64,000 bases of DNA, from NCBI GenBank assembly GCA_001604005.1, contig LVAM01000010.1, positions 21,244 through 85,243 of the forward strand. Reading direction: 5' to 3'. The translations under genes were made by a program, and so were the position numbers. The notes beneath the pieces are model-generated. The model was not told where the DNA came from, did no database searches, and worked only from the letters and a program-made list of their open reading frames with translations. This DNA comes from Clostridiales bacterium Firm_07 (lineage in GTDB: Bacteria > Bacillota > Clostridia > Oscillospirales > CAG-272). Below, in pieces: positions 53,142-61,458 of the stretch; within the stretch, counting starts at the first letter, position 1, and each line of letters begins with the position of its first letter.

Positions 53142-54296
53142 TCAAAGGAAAACCGGCGGCGCGGCAAGCGCGCGCGGCAAAACGGGGCGAGAAAGCGTAA
53201 GAGCATAGAGCCCCGCCGCAATTTCTTCCAGCTGTCGCTGTCTTGCGGTCTCCTTTCCCATCGCGCGAATCTCCGAGGGTTTTGTGACGACGCGCAGTGC
53301 GAGGTCTTTGCGTTGTTTTGCCAAAAATTCTCTGCCCCGTGCCGTCGCGCCGAGCAAACGGACATATGCCGCGGGGGCGATAAGGTCGGCGCGCGTAACG
53401 CCCGAAAGGATAAAGAGGAGCGCGCGGCGTATGCGGGCGTCGGTATATTGTTTTGTCGCCGCGGCACGGCAAAGGCTCTCGTAGTCGGTCGCGTCCTTTG
53501 CCGCGCGCACAAGGCGCGCGCCAAGCCCGCCGCCGCATTCGGCAATCGCGGAGAAACCGCCGCGCTCCGCCGCGCGCAAGCGCGCGAGCATCGCGGGGGC
53601 AAGACGCGCGACGTCGGCGGGATAGAGGTCGTTTTCAAGACTCTCCTTAAACACCGCGCGCACGCTTTCCGGCAGATACGGCGCAACGTCCTTGCCGGCA
53701 AAGATCGCCTTGCGGAGCGCGGCGGCAGAGGGGTACGGCGTGTTCAGGCTGTCGTCGGTATATGCCCCGCCCTCGCGGCGCAAAAGCATCGGTTCAAGCG
53801 GCTTTTCAAGCAAGGAAGACGCGCGGAGATATTCCGACGCGAGCAGATCGTTTGCAAAGAGCCGCACGCCGATCAGCGCGGCGTGGGCGGCCGCCGCGCC
53901 CTCTCTTTTCGCGCGCGCGGCAAACTCTTTTTCAAAATCCTTTTCCAGCGTGCGCGCCGCCGCGCGGCGGAGAAGCGAGAGATCGCCGCACTCACTGCCG
54001 AAAAGCAGTGCGTCCGCGCCGAGGCGCGAGAGTATCCCCACGCCACAGGCGGCAAAATAGCGTGCCGAGGCGGCGGAATGGGGAAACGGCAGTTCCAGAA
54101 CAAGGTCGGCACCGGATAAAAGCGCCGCCCGTGCCCTTGCCGCGGGCGAAAAGATCGCCGCCTCGCCGCGTTGGGTAAAAAATCCGCTCATCAGGCAGAT
54201 GACGGTATCGTCCGCACCCGCGCGGGCAAGCAGTCGCGCGTGCCCCGCGTGGAAAGGATTGTATTCGGAAATCACGCCGATCACTCTTTTTGCCAT
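53142..54296 (-). CDS. tmcAL: tRNA(Met) cytidine acetate ligase
   Basis: A 384-residue nucleotidyltransferase-fold enzyme (YlbM family) that uses ATP and acetate to make N4-acetylcytidine at the wobble base of elongator tRNA-Met. The N-terminal motif GVISEYNPFHAGHARL contains the HxGH site. CLMSGFFTQRGEAAI and LELPFPHSAASARYFAACGV follow as in the family. The C-terminal helical half is Arg/Ala-rich. An AAAGGAGAGC box precedes the ATG. It is divergent from ackA, whose kinase handles the same substrate, acetate. Confidence 0.93.
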   Translation of the reverse strand: MAKRVIGVISEYNPFHAGHARLLARAGADDTVICLMSGFFTQRGEAAIFSPAARARAALLSGADLVLELPFPHSAASARYFAACGVGILSRLGADALLFGSECGDLSLLRRAAARTLEKDFEKEFAARAKREGAAAAHAALIGVRLFANDLLASEYLRASSLLEKPLEPMLLRREGGAYTDDSLNTPYPSAAALRKAIFAGKDVAPYLPESVRAVFKESLENDLYPADVARLAPAMLARLRAAERGGFSAIAECGGGLGARLVRAAKDATDYESLCRAAATKQYTDARIRRALLFILSGVTRADLIAPAAYVRLLGATARGREFLAKQRKDLALRVVTKPSEIRAMGKETARQRQLEEIAAGLYALTLSRPVLPRALAAPPVFL

Positions 54297-54322
54297 TGCG
54301 CTCTCCTTTTCAAAGTTTTGCC

Positions 54323-54351
54323 TTGCATTTTACCCGAAAATGTGCTATACT
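54323..54351 (+). promoter_or_regulatory. Promoter of ackA
   Basis: TTGCAT (54323-54328) and TATACT (54346-54351), 17-bp spacer. Confidence 0.85.
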
Positions 54352-54392
54352 GTTGGTATTCAAGTTAATCTATCTTTCGGAGGATCGTATTT

Positions 54393-55625
54393 ATGAAAGT
54401 TCTGGTCGTCAACGCGGGTTCCAGTTCGCTCAAATATCAAATGATCGACACCAAAACCGAAACGGTTTCGGCAAAAGGCATTTGCGAGCGCATCGGGATC
54501 GAAGGCTCGCTGATCGAGCACAAGCAACTGGAAAAGGGATTGAAGATCAAAGAAGAAAAACCGATGAAAAACCACGCCGACGCTATGGCGCTGGTCGTGG
54601 AAAAACTGCTGGACAGCGAGTACGGCTGTATCACAAGTATGGACGAGATCGAAGCCGTGGGGCACCGTATCGTGCACGGCGGTCCGTATTTCTCCAAATC
54701 GATCCGGCTTGACGATCAGGTGCTTCAAACCCTGCGCCGTTGCCACGATTTCGCTCCGCTCCATACCGGCGCGCACATTCAAGGCATCGAGGGCTGTCTT
54801 GCCGTGATGCCGCAAAAGCCGCAGGTGTTGGTGTTTGACACCGCTTTCCACCAAACGATGGCGCCCGAAGCCTTTATGTATGCCCTTCCTTACGAACTCT
54901 ATGAAAAATACGCGGTGCGCCGCTACGGCGCGCACGGCACGTCGCACCGTTTCGTGACGGCGGAAATGACCAAGATCCTGGGGCGCGTGGAAGGCACCAA
55001 GATCGTGACCTGCCACATCGGCAACGGCTCCTCGATCTCCGCCGTGAAAGACGGAAAAGTGATCGACACCTCGATGGGCTTTACGCCCCTTGCCGGCGTG
55101 GAAATGGGCACGCGTTGCGGTGACATTGATCCCGCCATCGTGCCGTATATGATGGAAAAACTGAACCTTTCCACCAAAGAGGTGGGCGACCTGATGAACA
55201 AAAAATCCGGTTTTCTCGGCGTGACGAGCGGATATTCTTCCGACTCCCGCGATCTGGAAGCCGCCATTTCGGCCGGACCTTCCGACCCGCACTACGAGCG
55301 CGCCGCCCTTGCCGTCAATATGCTCAAACATCAGATCAAAAAGTACATCGGCGGCTACGCCGCGCTGATGAACGGGCTTGACGCCGTGGTCTTTACCGCG
55401 GGCATCGGAGAAAACAACCCGCATCTGCGCGAGATCGTGTGCGAGGATATGGATTTCTTCGGCATCAAGATCGACAAAGAGGTCAACGCCAAGGCGTGGC
55501 GGCAGGATAATATCATCAAACTCTCCGCCGCCGATTCCCGCGTGGCAGTCTATCTGATCCCCACCAACGAGGAACTGATGATCGCCCGCGACACCGAAGC
55601 CATCGTCACTTGCAAATCATTATAA
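54393..55625 (+). CDS. ackA: Acetate kinase
   Basis: A 410-residue ASKHA-fold kinase making acetate and ATP from acetyl-phosphate, the ATP-yielding end of acetate fermentation. Signatures in order: VNAGSSSLKYQ at the start, GHRIVHGG, DTAFHQTM, HGTSHRFV, HIGNGSSI and FTAGIGENNP. Length is slightly above normal. CGGAGG precedes the ATG. pta is not adjacent. A stem-loop and then gpmI follow. Confidence 0.98.
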   Translation: MKVLVVNAGSSSLKYQMIDTKTETVSAKGICERIGIEGSLIEHKQLEKGLKIKEEKPMKNHADAMALVVEKLLDSEYGCITSMDEIEAVGHRIVHGGPYFSKSIRLDDQVLQTLRRCHDFAPLHTGAHIQGIEGCLAVMPQKPQVLVFDTAFHQTMAPEAFMYALPYELYEKYAVRRYGAHGTSHRFVTAEMTKILGRVEGTKIVTCHIGNGSSISAVKDGKVIDTSMGFTPLAGVEMGTRCGDIDPAIVPYMMEKLNLSTKEVGDLMNKKSGFLGVTSGYSSDSRDLEAAISAGPSDPHYERAALAVNMLKHQIKKYIGGYAALMNGLDAVVFTAGIGENNPHLREIVCEDMDFFGIKIDKEVNAKAWRQDNIIKLSAADSRVAVYLIPTNEELMIARDTEAIVTCKSL

Positions 55626-55629
55626 CACA

Positions 55630-55656
55630 GCGCGGCACTTTTGACAAGTGCCGCGC
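55630..55656 (+). other. Stem-loop between ackA and gpmI
   Basis: GCGCGGCACTT pairs with AAGTGCCGCGC around a 5-base loop. The following CCTTTACGG is too T-poor for a strong terminator, so this is more likely a partial terminator or processing site that sets ackA/gpmI ratio. Confidence 0.6.
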
Positions 55657-55674
55657 CTTTACGGAGGCAGTATT

Positions 55675-57342
55675 ATGCAGAAAACGCTGAAAAAACTCGA
55701 CACGTTCAAGGGTGTAAACGGTCCCGTCCTCACGATCGTGATGGACGGCGTGGGCCTTGCCCCCGCCACCGAGGGCAACGCCGTGGCAAGCGCTTATACC
55801 CCCAATCTCGACAGACTGATGCGCGACTATCCGATGGTCACGCTCCGCGCGCACGGCACGGCGGTGGGGCTCCCCTCCGACGACGATATGGGCAACTCCG
55901 AGGTGGGGCACAACGCTCTGGGCGCGGGACAGGTTTTCGCGCAGGGCGCGAAACTCGTTTCCAATTCCATTGAAAGCGGCAAAATGTTTGCTTCCGCCAC
56001 CTGGCGGGAACTGATCGGCTCGGTGAAAGAACACGGCGGCACACTCCATTTCCTGGGGCTTTTCTCGGACGGCAACGTGCACGCGCACATCGATCATCTG
56101 CGCGCGATGCTGATCGAGGCGAAAAAAGAGGGTGTGCGCCGCGTGCGGCTCCATATCCTCATCGACGGCCGCGACGTGGGCGAAACTTCCGCGCTCGATT
56201 ATATTCTTCCCTTTGAAGAATTTCTCGGCACGCTCCGCGCGCCCGATTTCGACGTCGCCATCGCAAGCGGCGGCGGCAGAATGAAGATCACGATGGATCG
56301 CTACGAGGCAAACTGGCCGATGGTGGCGCTCGGTTGGCGTACGCACGTGCTGGGCGAGGGCAGACAGTTCGCCTGTGCCGCGGAGGCCGTCAAGACCTAT
56401 CGCGCCGAACTCGGCGTGATCGACCAGGATCTCCCCCCCTTCGTCATCGCCAAAGACGGCGTGCCGCTCGGCACGATCGAAGACGGCGACAGCGTGATCT
56501 TCTATAACTTCCGCGGCGACCGCTCGATCGAGATCTCCCGCGCTTTCGACGCGCCGGAAGGCGATTTTGCCCCCTTTGACCGTGTGCGCGTGCCGCGCGT
56601 GGTGTACGCCGGTATGCTGGAATACGACGGCGATCTGCATATTCCGAAAAAATATTTGGTCGCGCCGCCCGAGATCACCAACACGATGGGCGAATATCTG
56701 GCGAACAGCGGCGTTGCGCAGTTGGCGATCTCCGAAACGCAGAAATACGGTCACGTCACTTATTTCTGGAACGGCAATAAGTCCGGCAAATTCTCCGAAG
56801 ACTTGGAAACCTATATCGAGATCCCCTCGGACGTCGTGCCGTTTGAACAGCGCCCGTGGATGAAGTGCGCCCAGATTACGGACACGCTCCTTGAATGCCT
56901 TGAAAGCGGAAAATACCGCTATCTGCGCGTCAATTTTCCCAACGGCGATATGGTGGGGCACACGGGCAGTCTTGCCGCCACGCGCTGCTCGATGGAAGCG
57001 CTTGATCTGCAACTCGGACGCATTCTCCCCGTGCTGGACAAAATGGGCGGCGTCGCCATTATCACGGCGGATCACGGAAACGCCGACGAAATGTACGAAC
57101 TTGACAAAAAGACCGGAACGCCGAAAAAAGATGCGGACGGTCACCCCAAGGCGAAGACGAGCCATACCTTAAACCCCGTTCCCTGTATTATTTACGACAA
57201 CACTCCCGCGAAAGAAGCGTACGGCGTCAAAGCCGACGACGGAAAATTCGGGCTCTCCGACGTGGCGGCGACGGTCGTCAATCTGCTCGGATTTGAAGCG
57301 CCCGCAATGTGGGACGCTTCCCTGATCACTTTCAAAAAATGA
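55675..57342 (+). CDS. gpmI: 2,3-bisphosphoglycerate-independent phosphoglycerate mutase
   Basis: A 555-residue manganese enzyme interconverting 3- and 2-phosphoglycerate in glycolysis. The catalytic Ser is in DDMGNSEVGHNALGAG. VMDGVGLAP gives the first metal-site Asp, and IITADHGNADEM the C-terminal metal ligands. HIDGRDVGETSALDYI-like residues lie in the inserted transferase domain. ACGGAGG precedes ATG 55675. The protein is a little longer than B. subtilis GpmI. It overlaps the next gene by four bases. Confidence 0.97.
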   Translation: MQKTLKKLDTFKGVNGPVLTIVMDGVGLAPATEGNAVASAYTPNLDRLMRDYPMVTLRAHGTAVGLPSDDDMGNSEVGHNALGAGQVFAQGAKLVSNSIESGKMFASATWRELIGSVKEHGGTLHFLGLFSDGNVHAHIDHLRAMLIEAKKEGVRRVRLHILIDGRDVGETSALDYILPFEEFLGTLRAPDFDVAIASGGGRMKITMDRYEANWPMVALGWRTHVLGEGRQFACAAEAVKTYRAELGVIDQDLPPFVIAKDGVPLGTIEDGDSVIFYNFRGDRSIEISRAFDAPEGDFAPFDRVRVPRVVYAGMLEYDGDLHIPKKYLVAPPEITNTMGEYLANSGVAQLAISETQKYGHVTYFWNGNKSGKFSEDLETYIEIPSDVVPFEQRPWMKCAQITDTLLECLESGKYRYLRVNFPNGDMVGHTGSLAATRCSMEALDLQLGRILPVLDKMGGVAIITADHGNADEMYELDKKTGTPKKDADGHPKAKTSHTLNPVPCIIYDNTPAKEAYGVKADDGKFGLSDVAATVVNLLGFEAPAMWDASLITFKK

Positions 57343-58031
57343 GCAAAACTTATAAAACCGAATTGCATTGCCACTCCTCGGCGGTGAGCACGTGCGGCAG
57401 GATCACGCCGGAACGCCTTGCCGAGCTTTACGTCGCGGCGGGGTACACAACCGTGGTGTTGACAGATCATTTCAGTCCCGTTACGTTTTCTCCCGAGCAT
57501 TACGGCGGCGCGCGCGACTGGCGTTCTATGGCGGAATACTTTCTTTCCGGCTATCGGCGGCTTGCCGCCGCCGCGGCGGGGCAACTGCATGTTCTCCTTG
57601 GCGCGGAAGTGCGTTTCGACCAACATTCCGGCACCGATTACCTTGTTTACGGGCTGACCGAAGAGACGCTTCTTGAAGGCTTTGACGGCGTTTTTTCGGA
57701 TAACGCCGCCACCCTCTCCGACCGCGTGCACGCGGTGGGCGCTCTGCTCTTTCAAGCCCACCCTTTCCGCGACGGTATGAAGGTGACCTCCCCCGCGGTG
57801 CTTGACGGCGTCGAAGTGTTCAACGGCAATCCGAGCCACGATTCCCGCAACGAGATTGCAACGTTTTATGCCGATTTTTACCATCTCCTCCCCTCCTCGG
57901 GAAGCGACCTGCACCGCGAGAATGCCGCGTGCGGCATCAACGGCGGCATTTTGACGGAAGAACCCGTCAAAACCAACGAAGAATTGCTCTCGGTCTTGCG
58001 AGAGCGACGCTACACGTTGATCCGAAATTGA
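57339..58031 (+). CDS. PHP-domain metal-dependent phosphoesterase
   Basis: A 230-residue protein with the PHP motifs ELHCHSSAVSTCG (HxH), VLTDHFSP, QAHPFRDG and SGSDLHREN. It lacks the polymerase or histidinol-specific extensions and is similar in size to YciV-type small PHP enzymes. It starts at an ATG overlapping the gpmI stop (ATGA) with no own ribosome binding site, so it is translated by coupling. The substrate is unknown. Location beside gpmI suggests sugar phosphate or nucleotide metabolism, as inference. Confidence 0.85.
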   Translation: MSKTYKTELHCHSSAVSTCGRITPERLAELYVAAGYTTVVLTDHFSPVTFSPEHYGGARDWRSMAEYFLSGYRRLAAAAAGQLHVLLGAEVRFDQHSGTDYLVYGLTEETLLEGFDGVFSDNAATLSDRVHAVGALLFQAHPFRDGMKVTSPAVLDGVEVFNGNPSHDSRNEIATFYADFYHLLPSSGSDLHRENAACGINGGILTEEPVKTNEELLSVLRERRYTLIRN

Positions 58032-58069
58032 AAAATCCCCGGCAAGCGTTCCGCTTGCCGGGGATTTTT
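58031..58069. terminator. Bidirectional terminator
   Basis: AAAAATCCCCGGCAAGC pairs with its complement (58053-58069), T6 on the plus side and T5 on the minus side; it separates the convergent PHP and transglutaminase-like genes. Confidence 0.95.
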
Positions 58070-58077
58070 TATTTGTT

Positions 58078-59454
58078 TTACGATGCGATCTGATACGAAC
58101 GAACCTGATAGGTTTCGGGGGACGCGCTGTTTGCCACAACGTATTCCACCCTGCCGCCCTCCGACACCTCAAGGATCCCGTAAATGCTCCCCGTGTCCGC
58201 AACGAAGGAGCCGATCAGTTGACTTTCGGTATCGGTTTCGGGCGTGTAGAGCCACAGGCTGTGACCGGTGTTGAAAACGATCTTGTTTCCGTACACGCCG
58301 AGCCCCGCATAACAATCGGTATAATACGAGGTAACGCCCGCTTTCCACACCGAGCGAACGGCGTGTTTACGCACAAGATTCGTCACGTCGCTGCCCGCGT
58401 AGATCGCGCCGTAGACGTCCTTTTTGCCGGAGTTTTCCTCGGTCAGCACGCAATAATACACGCCGTCAAGCTTGCACATCGGCGTGTTTGCCGCCAAACG
58501 CCACGCGGCGGCGTCATAGCGCGCGTCGGAGGCGCTTTGGGTCGCCTGCCAATCGTGGTGATACTGCGATTCGCCCTCGTCAATGGCGCGAATACCCTGA
58601 TCGCTTTGCAGAAAATAGCGATACGACGTCATCGAGGGGAGCGGCTGTGTGTCGTCCCAAGTGACGTCCACGTGATACCACGCGTCGCCGAGTTTGACCA
58701 AATTCCAGGCATGGTTCATCGAACTGCTGGTGACCGGGATCGACTCGATCCCAAGTGCCCGCGTCGTGGCGATATATGCCAGCATATATGCCTGACACAC
58801 ACCGGTTTTTTGTTGGAAGAAAGAATACGCGTCGCGAATGGGCGTCGCGCTGTAATCATAGGTATAATACTTCACGAAATAATCGTGAAGATAGAGAAGT
58901 TTGGCGAAATCGTCGTCGCCTGCGGGGGCACCCGCAATGATCGCGGCAAGATCGCTTTCATACGTGACGATCATCGCGTCGGCAGTGGCTTTATCATAGA
59001 GGTAATGCGGCTGTACCGTGGTCACTTTGCCCGTCGTGGTGGAATAACTGTATTGAAACGCACCGTCCACATAGAAAAGTTCGGGGTGAGAGAGCGTAAA
59101 GCGTGCCATATGATCGGCAAAATCTCCGGTCGAGATGCCGAAGCTCTCCACGTTGATCTCCGCTTCGTGGGCGGCTATCCCCGCACAAAGCGTTGCCGAG
59201 AGATCGGCGTCCATCTCCTCCACCGTGGCATATTCGGGATACGAAGTGCCGCTGCTTGTGGGACGTCTCAAAAGAACGTCTCCGCCGCTCTTTTCCGCAA
59301 TATTCTCTTTGATGGCAGTAAATTTGTCGGATACCTTTCCGATCGCCGCCGTCAGCGTATCGAGATCCGGCAGTCGCGCGGTGCGCCAAAGACTGAACGT
59401 GCAAAGAGAGAAAAGCAGCAAAAGCGCCGCCAAAACACGGAAATATTGTTTCAT
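58078..59454 (-). CDS. Exported transglutaminase-like protein
   Basis: A 458-residue protein with an N-terminal hydrophobic anchor or signal (residues 5-23). The transglutaminase-like triad is visible: Cys in TGVCQAYMLAYI, His in SSMNHAWNLVKL and Asp in WYHVDVTWDD. Such domains may act as cysteine proteases or crosslinkers on the cell surface. The C-terminal third is a beta-propeller-like stretch of short Trp/Tyr-rich repeats. GAGGG precedes the ATG. It follows a small membrane protein and prfB in one transcript. Confidence 0.85.
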   Translation of the reverse strand: MKQYFRVLAALLLLFSLCTFSLWRTARLPDLDTLTAAIGKVSDKFTAIKENIAEKSGGDVLLRRPTSSGTSYPEYATVEEMDADLSATLCAGIAAHEAEINVESFGISTGDFADHMARFTLSHPELFYVDGAFQYSYSTTTGKVTTVQPHYLYDKATADAMIVTYESDLAAIIAGAPAGDDDFAKLLYLHDYFVKYYTYDYSATPIRDAYSFFQQKTGVCQAYMLAYIATTRALGIESIPVTSSSMNHAWNLVKLGDAWYHVDVTWDDTQPLPSMTSYRYFLQSDQGIRAIDEGESQYHHDWQATQSASDARYDAAAWRLAANTPMCKLDGVYYCVLTEENSGKKDVYGAIYAGSDVTNLVRKHAVRSVWKAGVTSYYTDCYAGLGVYGNKIVFNTGHSLWLYTPETDTESQLIGSFVADTGSIYGILEVSEGGRVEYVVANSASPETYQVRSYQIAS

Positions 59455-59468
59455 TTTTACCCTCGAAA

Positions 59469-59843
59469 TCAGCCGAAGTCGGCCTCGGTCGCGTCTTCGT
59501 CGCGCGGCACTTCACGCAATGTCACGCCGCCCTCTTCCTCGTCGTCGCCGCCCAGCACGCTCCGAATGTGCGCGTCGGCTACGCGGCATTCCTCCTCGCT
59601 GAAAAGTTCGTCTTCCTCTTCATCGCGGTCGTGGCACGTGCCGCAGGCTTTGCGCGGTGTGGATTTGCCGTCCAGCAAAAGCCAAAGTCCCGCCGCGCCC
59701 TCGGCGGCGGCAAGCAGCGAAAAAGCGGCAAGAAAACTGCGTTTACGCACGGCAAGCACCAAAAAGGCGATGGTGGTGGAAAACGCCGAGATCATCATCG
59801 AAATGCCGAGCGCTTCTTTCGTTCTTCTAGTCAATTTTTTCAT
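59469..59843 (-). CDS. Small two-helix membrane protein with acidic tail
   Basis: A 124-residue protein starting MKKLTRRTKEALG, with membrane segments at about residues 11-31 and 38-58. The second half is cytoplasm- or exterior-facing, highly acidic (EEEDELFSEEE, DDEEE), and contains CGTCH near residue 69. I do not recognise the family. AGGAGG precedes the ATG, which overlaps the prfB stop by four bases. The CxxCH motif resembles a heme c site but there is no supporting context. Confidence 0.75.
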   Translation of the reverse strand: MKKLTRRTKEALGISMMISAFSTTIAFLVLAVRKRSFLAAFSLLAAAEGAAGLWLLLDGKSTPRKACGTCHDRDEEEDELFSEEECRVADAHIRSVLGGDDEEEGGVTLREVPRDEDATEADFG

Positions 59844-60973
59844 TTTGCTCCTCCTTCTCCCGCGGGATTGCCGGTGATCCATTTGAGATACGCGTTGATA
59901 AACCCGTCGATGTCGCCGTCCATCACGGCGCCGATATTGCCGTTTTCAAACCCCGTTCGGGTATCTTTTACCAATGTATAAGGCATAAACACGTAAGATC
60001 TGATCTGTGAGCCCCACTCGATATTAACCTTGTTGCCCTGAATTTCCTCAATGGTGTCCAGGCGCTCGCGCAGTTTGATCTCCATCAGTTTGGCTTTCAG
60101 CATTTTGAGCGCCGTCTCCTTGTTTTGGAGTTGACTGCGTTCTGTCTGACAGCCCACCACGATGCCCGTGGGTTTGTGCACGATGCGAATGGCGGAGTCG
60201 GTCTTGTTGATATGCTGACCGCCCGCGCCGCTGGAACGATGCGCCGTTACTTCGATATCCTCGTCGCGGATTTCCACTTTGTCGACGTCGGAAAATTCCG
60301 GCATCACCTCGATCGAGGCAAAGGAAGTCTGCCTTCTGCCCGCCGCGTCAAAGGGCGAAACGCGCACCAAGCGGTGCACGCCGTTTTCGCTTTTTAAATA
60401 TCCGTACGCGTTGTTGCCCTCCACCATAATGGTGGCGCTTTTGATTCCGGCACAATCGCCGTCCAACCAATCGACCAGTTTATATTTGAAATTGTGGCGT
60501 TCCGCCCAGCGCGTGATCATACGGTAAAGCATCTGCGCCCAATCCTGCGCCTCGGTACCGCCCGCGCCCGGGTGGAAAGAAACGATGGCGTTGTTGTGGT
60601 CATATTCGCCGCAAAGCAGCACTTCCATACGCTGGGTATCTTCGGCGGCGCGGATCGCCGCAAGTTCGCTTTCCACTTCCTCCACGCAGGATTCGTCTTC
60701 GGTTTCAATGGCGATCTCCGCCAGCGCGATCGCGTCTTCCAGACGCGCGCAAAGCGCCTCATATTCCGCGATCGTATCTTTGGATTGTTTTAATTCCTGC
60801 AACACTTTCGACGAATTTGCCTGATCATTCCAAAACGCGGGATCGGTCGTTTTCTGATCCAGTTCCGCCACCCGCGCGCGAAGCGCGTCGATCTGCAAGG
60901 CACTGCCGAGATCGCGCACGCCCTCTCGCATATCCGTCAACTCGTGTTTTGCGTTTTCCAAGGCTATAATCAA
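59840..60973 (-). CDS. prfB: Peptide chain release factor 2, without a programmed frameshift
   Basis: A 377-residue release factor that reads UGA and UAA. The GGQ motif lies in SSGAGGQHINKTDSAIRI, and the stop-codon recognition tripeptide SPF is present (VRVSPFDAAGRR), which identifies RF2. Most prfB genes need a +1 shift at an early UGA, but here the frame is continuous from the N-terminus. I chose TTG 60971-60973 because GGGAGG lies 5-6 bases upstream; a start at TTG 60986-60988 would place that box inside the gene. Confidence 0.96.
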   Translation of the reverse strand: MIIALENAKHELTDMREGVRDLGSALQIDALRARVAELDQKTTDPAFWNDQANSSKVLQELKQSKDTIAEYEALCARLEDAIALAEIAIETEDESCVEEVESELAAIRAAEDTQRMEVLLCGEYDHNNAIVSFHPGAGGTEAQDWAQMLYRMITRWAERHNFKYKLVDWLDGDCAGIKSATIMVEGNNAYGYLKSENGVHRLVRVSPFDAAGRRQTSFASIEVMPEFSDVDKVEIRDEDIEVTAHRSSGAGGQHINKTDSAIRIVHKPTGIVVGCQTERSQLQNKETALKMLKAKLMEIKLRERLDTIEEIQGNKVNIEWGSQIRSYVFMPYTLVKDTRTGFENGNIGAVMDGDIDGFINAYLKWITGNPAGEGGAK

Positions 60974-61026
60974 GGTTTCCTCCCACAAGTGCCGCCGGGC
61001 GACACTTTCCCTTCTAATCTATATGT

Positions 61027-61056
61027 ATTATACCATAGGGTGTCCCTTTTTGACAA
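61027..61056 (-). promoter_or_regulatory. Promoter of the prfB operon
   Basis: Minus-strand TTGTCA (61051-61056) and TATAAT (61027-61032), 18-bp spacer. Confidence 0.8.
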
Positions 61057-61087
61057 GAGGTAAACAAAAAATCCGCCCGACGAAAAG

Positions 61088-61111
61088 AAAAAAGCGCGGA
61101 TTACTCCGCGC
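61088..61111 (-). terminator. Terminator after the 41-residue peptide gene
   Basis: GCGCGGA pairs with TCCGCGC around a 4-base loop (61094-61111) with a T6 tail on the minus strand. Confidence 0.85.
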
Positions 61112-61126
61112 AAAACGCAAAAAACG

Positions 61127-61155
61127 GCAAAAGGCGGTATAAAACCGCCTTTTGC
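61127..61155 (-). terminator. First of two tandem hairpins after the small peptide gene
   Basis: GCAAAAGGCGGT pairs with ACCGCCTTTTGC around a 5-base loop; a T-run follows after GCCG. It lies 18 bases past the stop codon. Confidence 0.75.
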
Positions 61156-61173
61156 AAGCATCATTCGGCTCTT

Positions 61174-61299
61174 TCAGAACGGATCTTCTCCGGTGTCGTC
61201 ATCGGGATCCGGGAAATCAATAGATTCCTCCGCCGTCAACAGTTCGCACGCGGCAAACTGAAGAAAAACATATTCGGGTGTTTCATAAAGCTCTTTCAC
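61174..61299 (-). CDS. Short acidic peptide, 41 residues
   Basis: This gene is too short for most ORF screens. It starts at GTG 61297-61299 with GAGGG 8 bases upstream, and has a good promoter and two terminators of its own. The product starts KELYETPEYVFLQFAACELL and ends in an acidic, Asp/Pro-rich tail (FPDPDDDTGEDPF), with one Cys at residue 18. The beginning resembles the common small-peptide pattern of gut Firmicutes that opens KxYExPE and then has a hydrophobic strand and a Leu-Thr turn. Those peptides are of unknown role; some look like precursor peptides. No modification enzyme is next to it. Confidence 0.72.
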   Translation of the reverse strand: MKELYETPEYVFLQFAACELLTAEESIDFPDPDDDTGEDPF

Positions 61300-61353
61300 T
61301 TTTGAATCCCTCACTTTCGTATATAATACTGTGCATACAATTCCACGCTCTAC

Positions 61354-61382
61354 ATTGTAGCATACCCGAGAATGTTCGTCAA
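61354..61382 (-). promoter_or_regulatory. Promoter of the 41-residue peptide gene
   Basis: Minus-strand TTGACG (61377-61382) and TACAAT (61354-61359), 17-bp spacer; it lies between serA and the peptide gene. Confidence 0.8.
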
Positions 61383-61458
61383 GTCCTTTTTTAATTTTTC
61401 GTCGGAATGCTCAAAAGTTTCGCGCAAAATATGTTAAATTAGTCAAATCAGACAAGAA

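Noticed and set aside
55630..55656. Strong terminator between ackA and gpmI
   Set aside because: The stem is good but the downstream T content is too low; listed as a stem-loop only.
59469..59843. CGTCH motif considered as a c-type heme site
   Set aside because: A single CxxCH in a small two-helix protein with no cytochrome or maturation genes nearby; chance is more likely.
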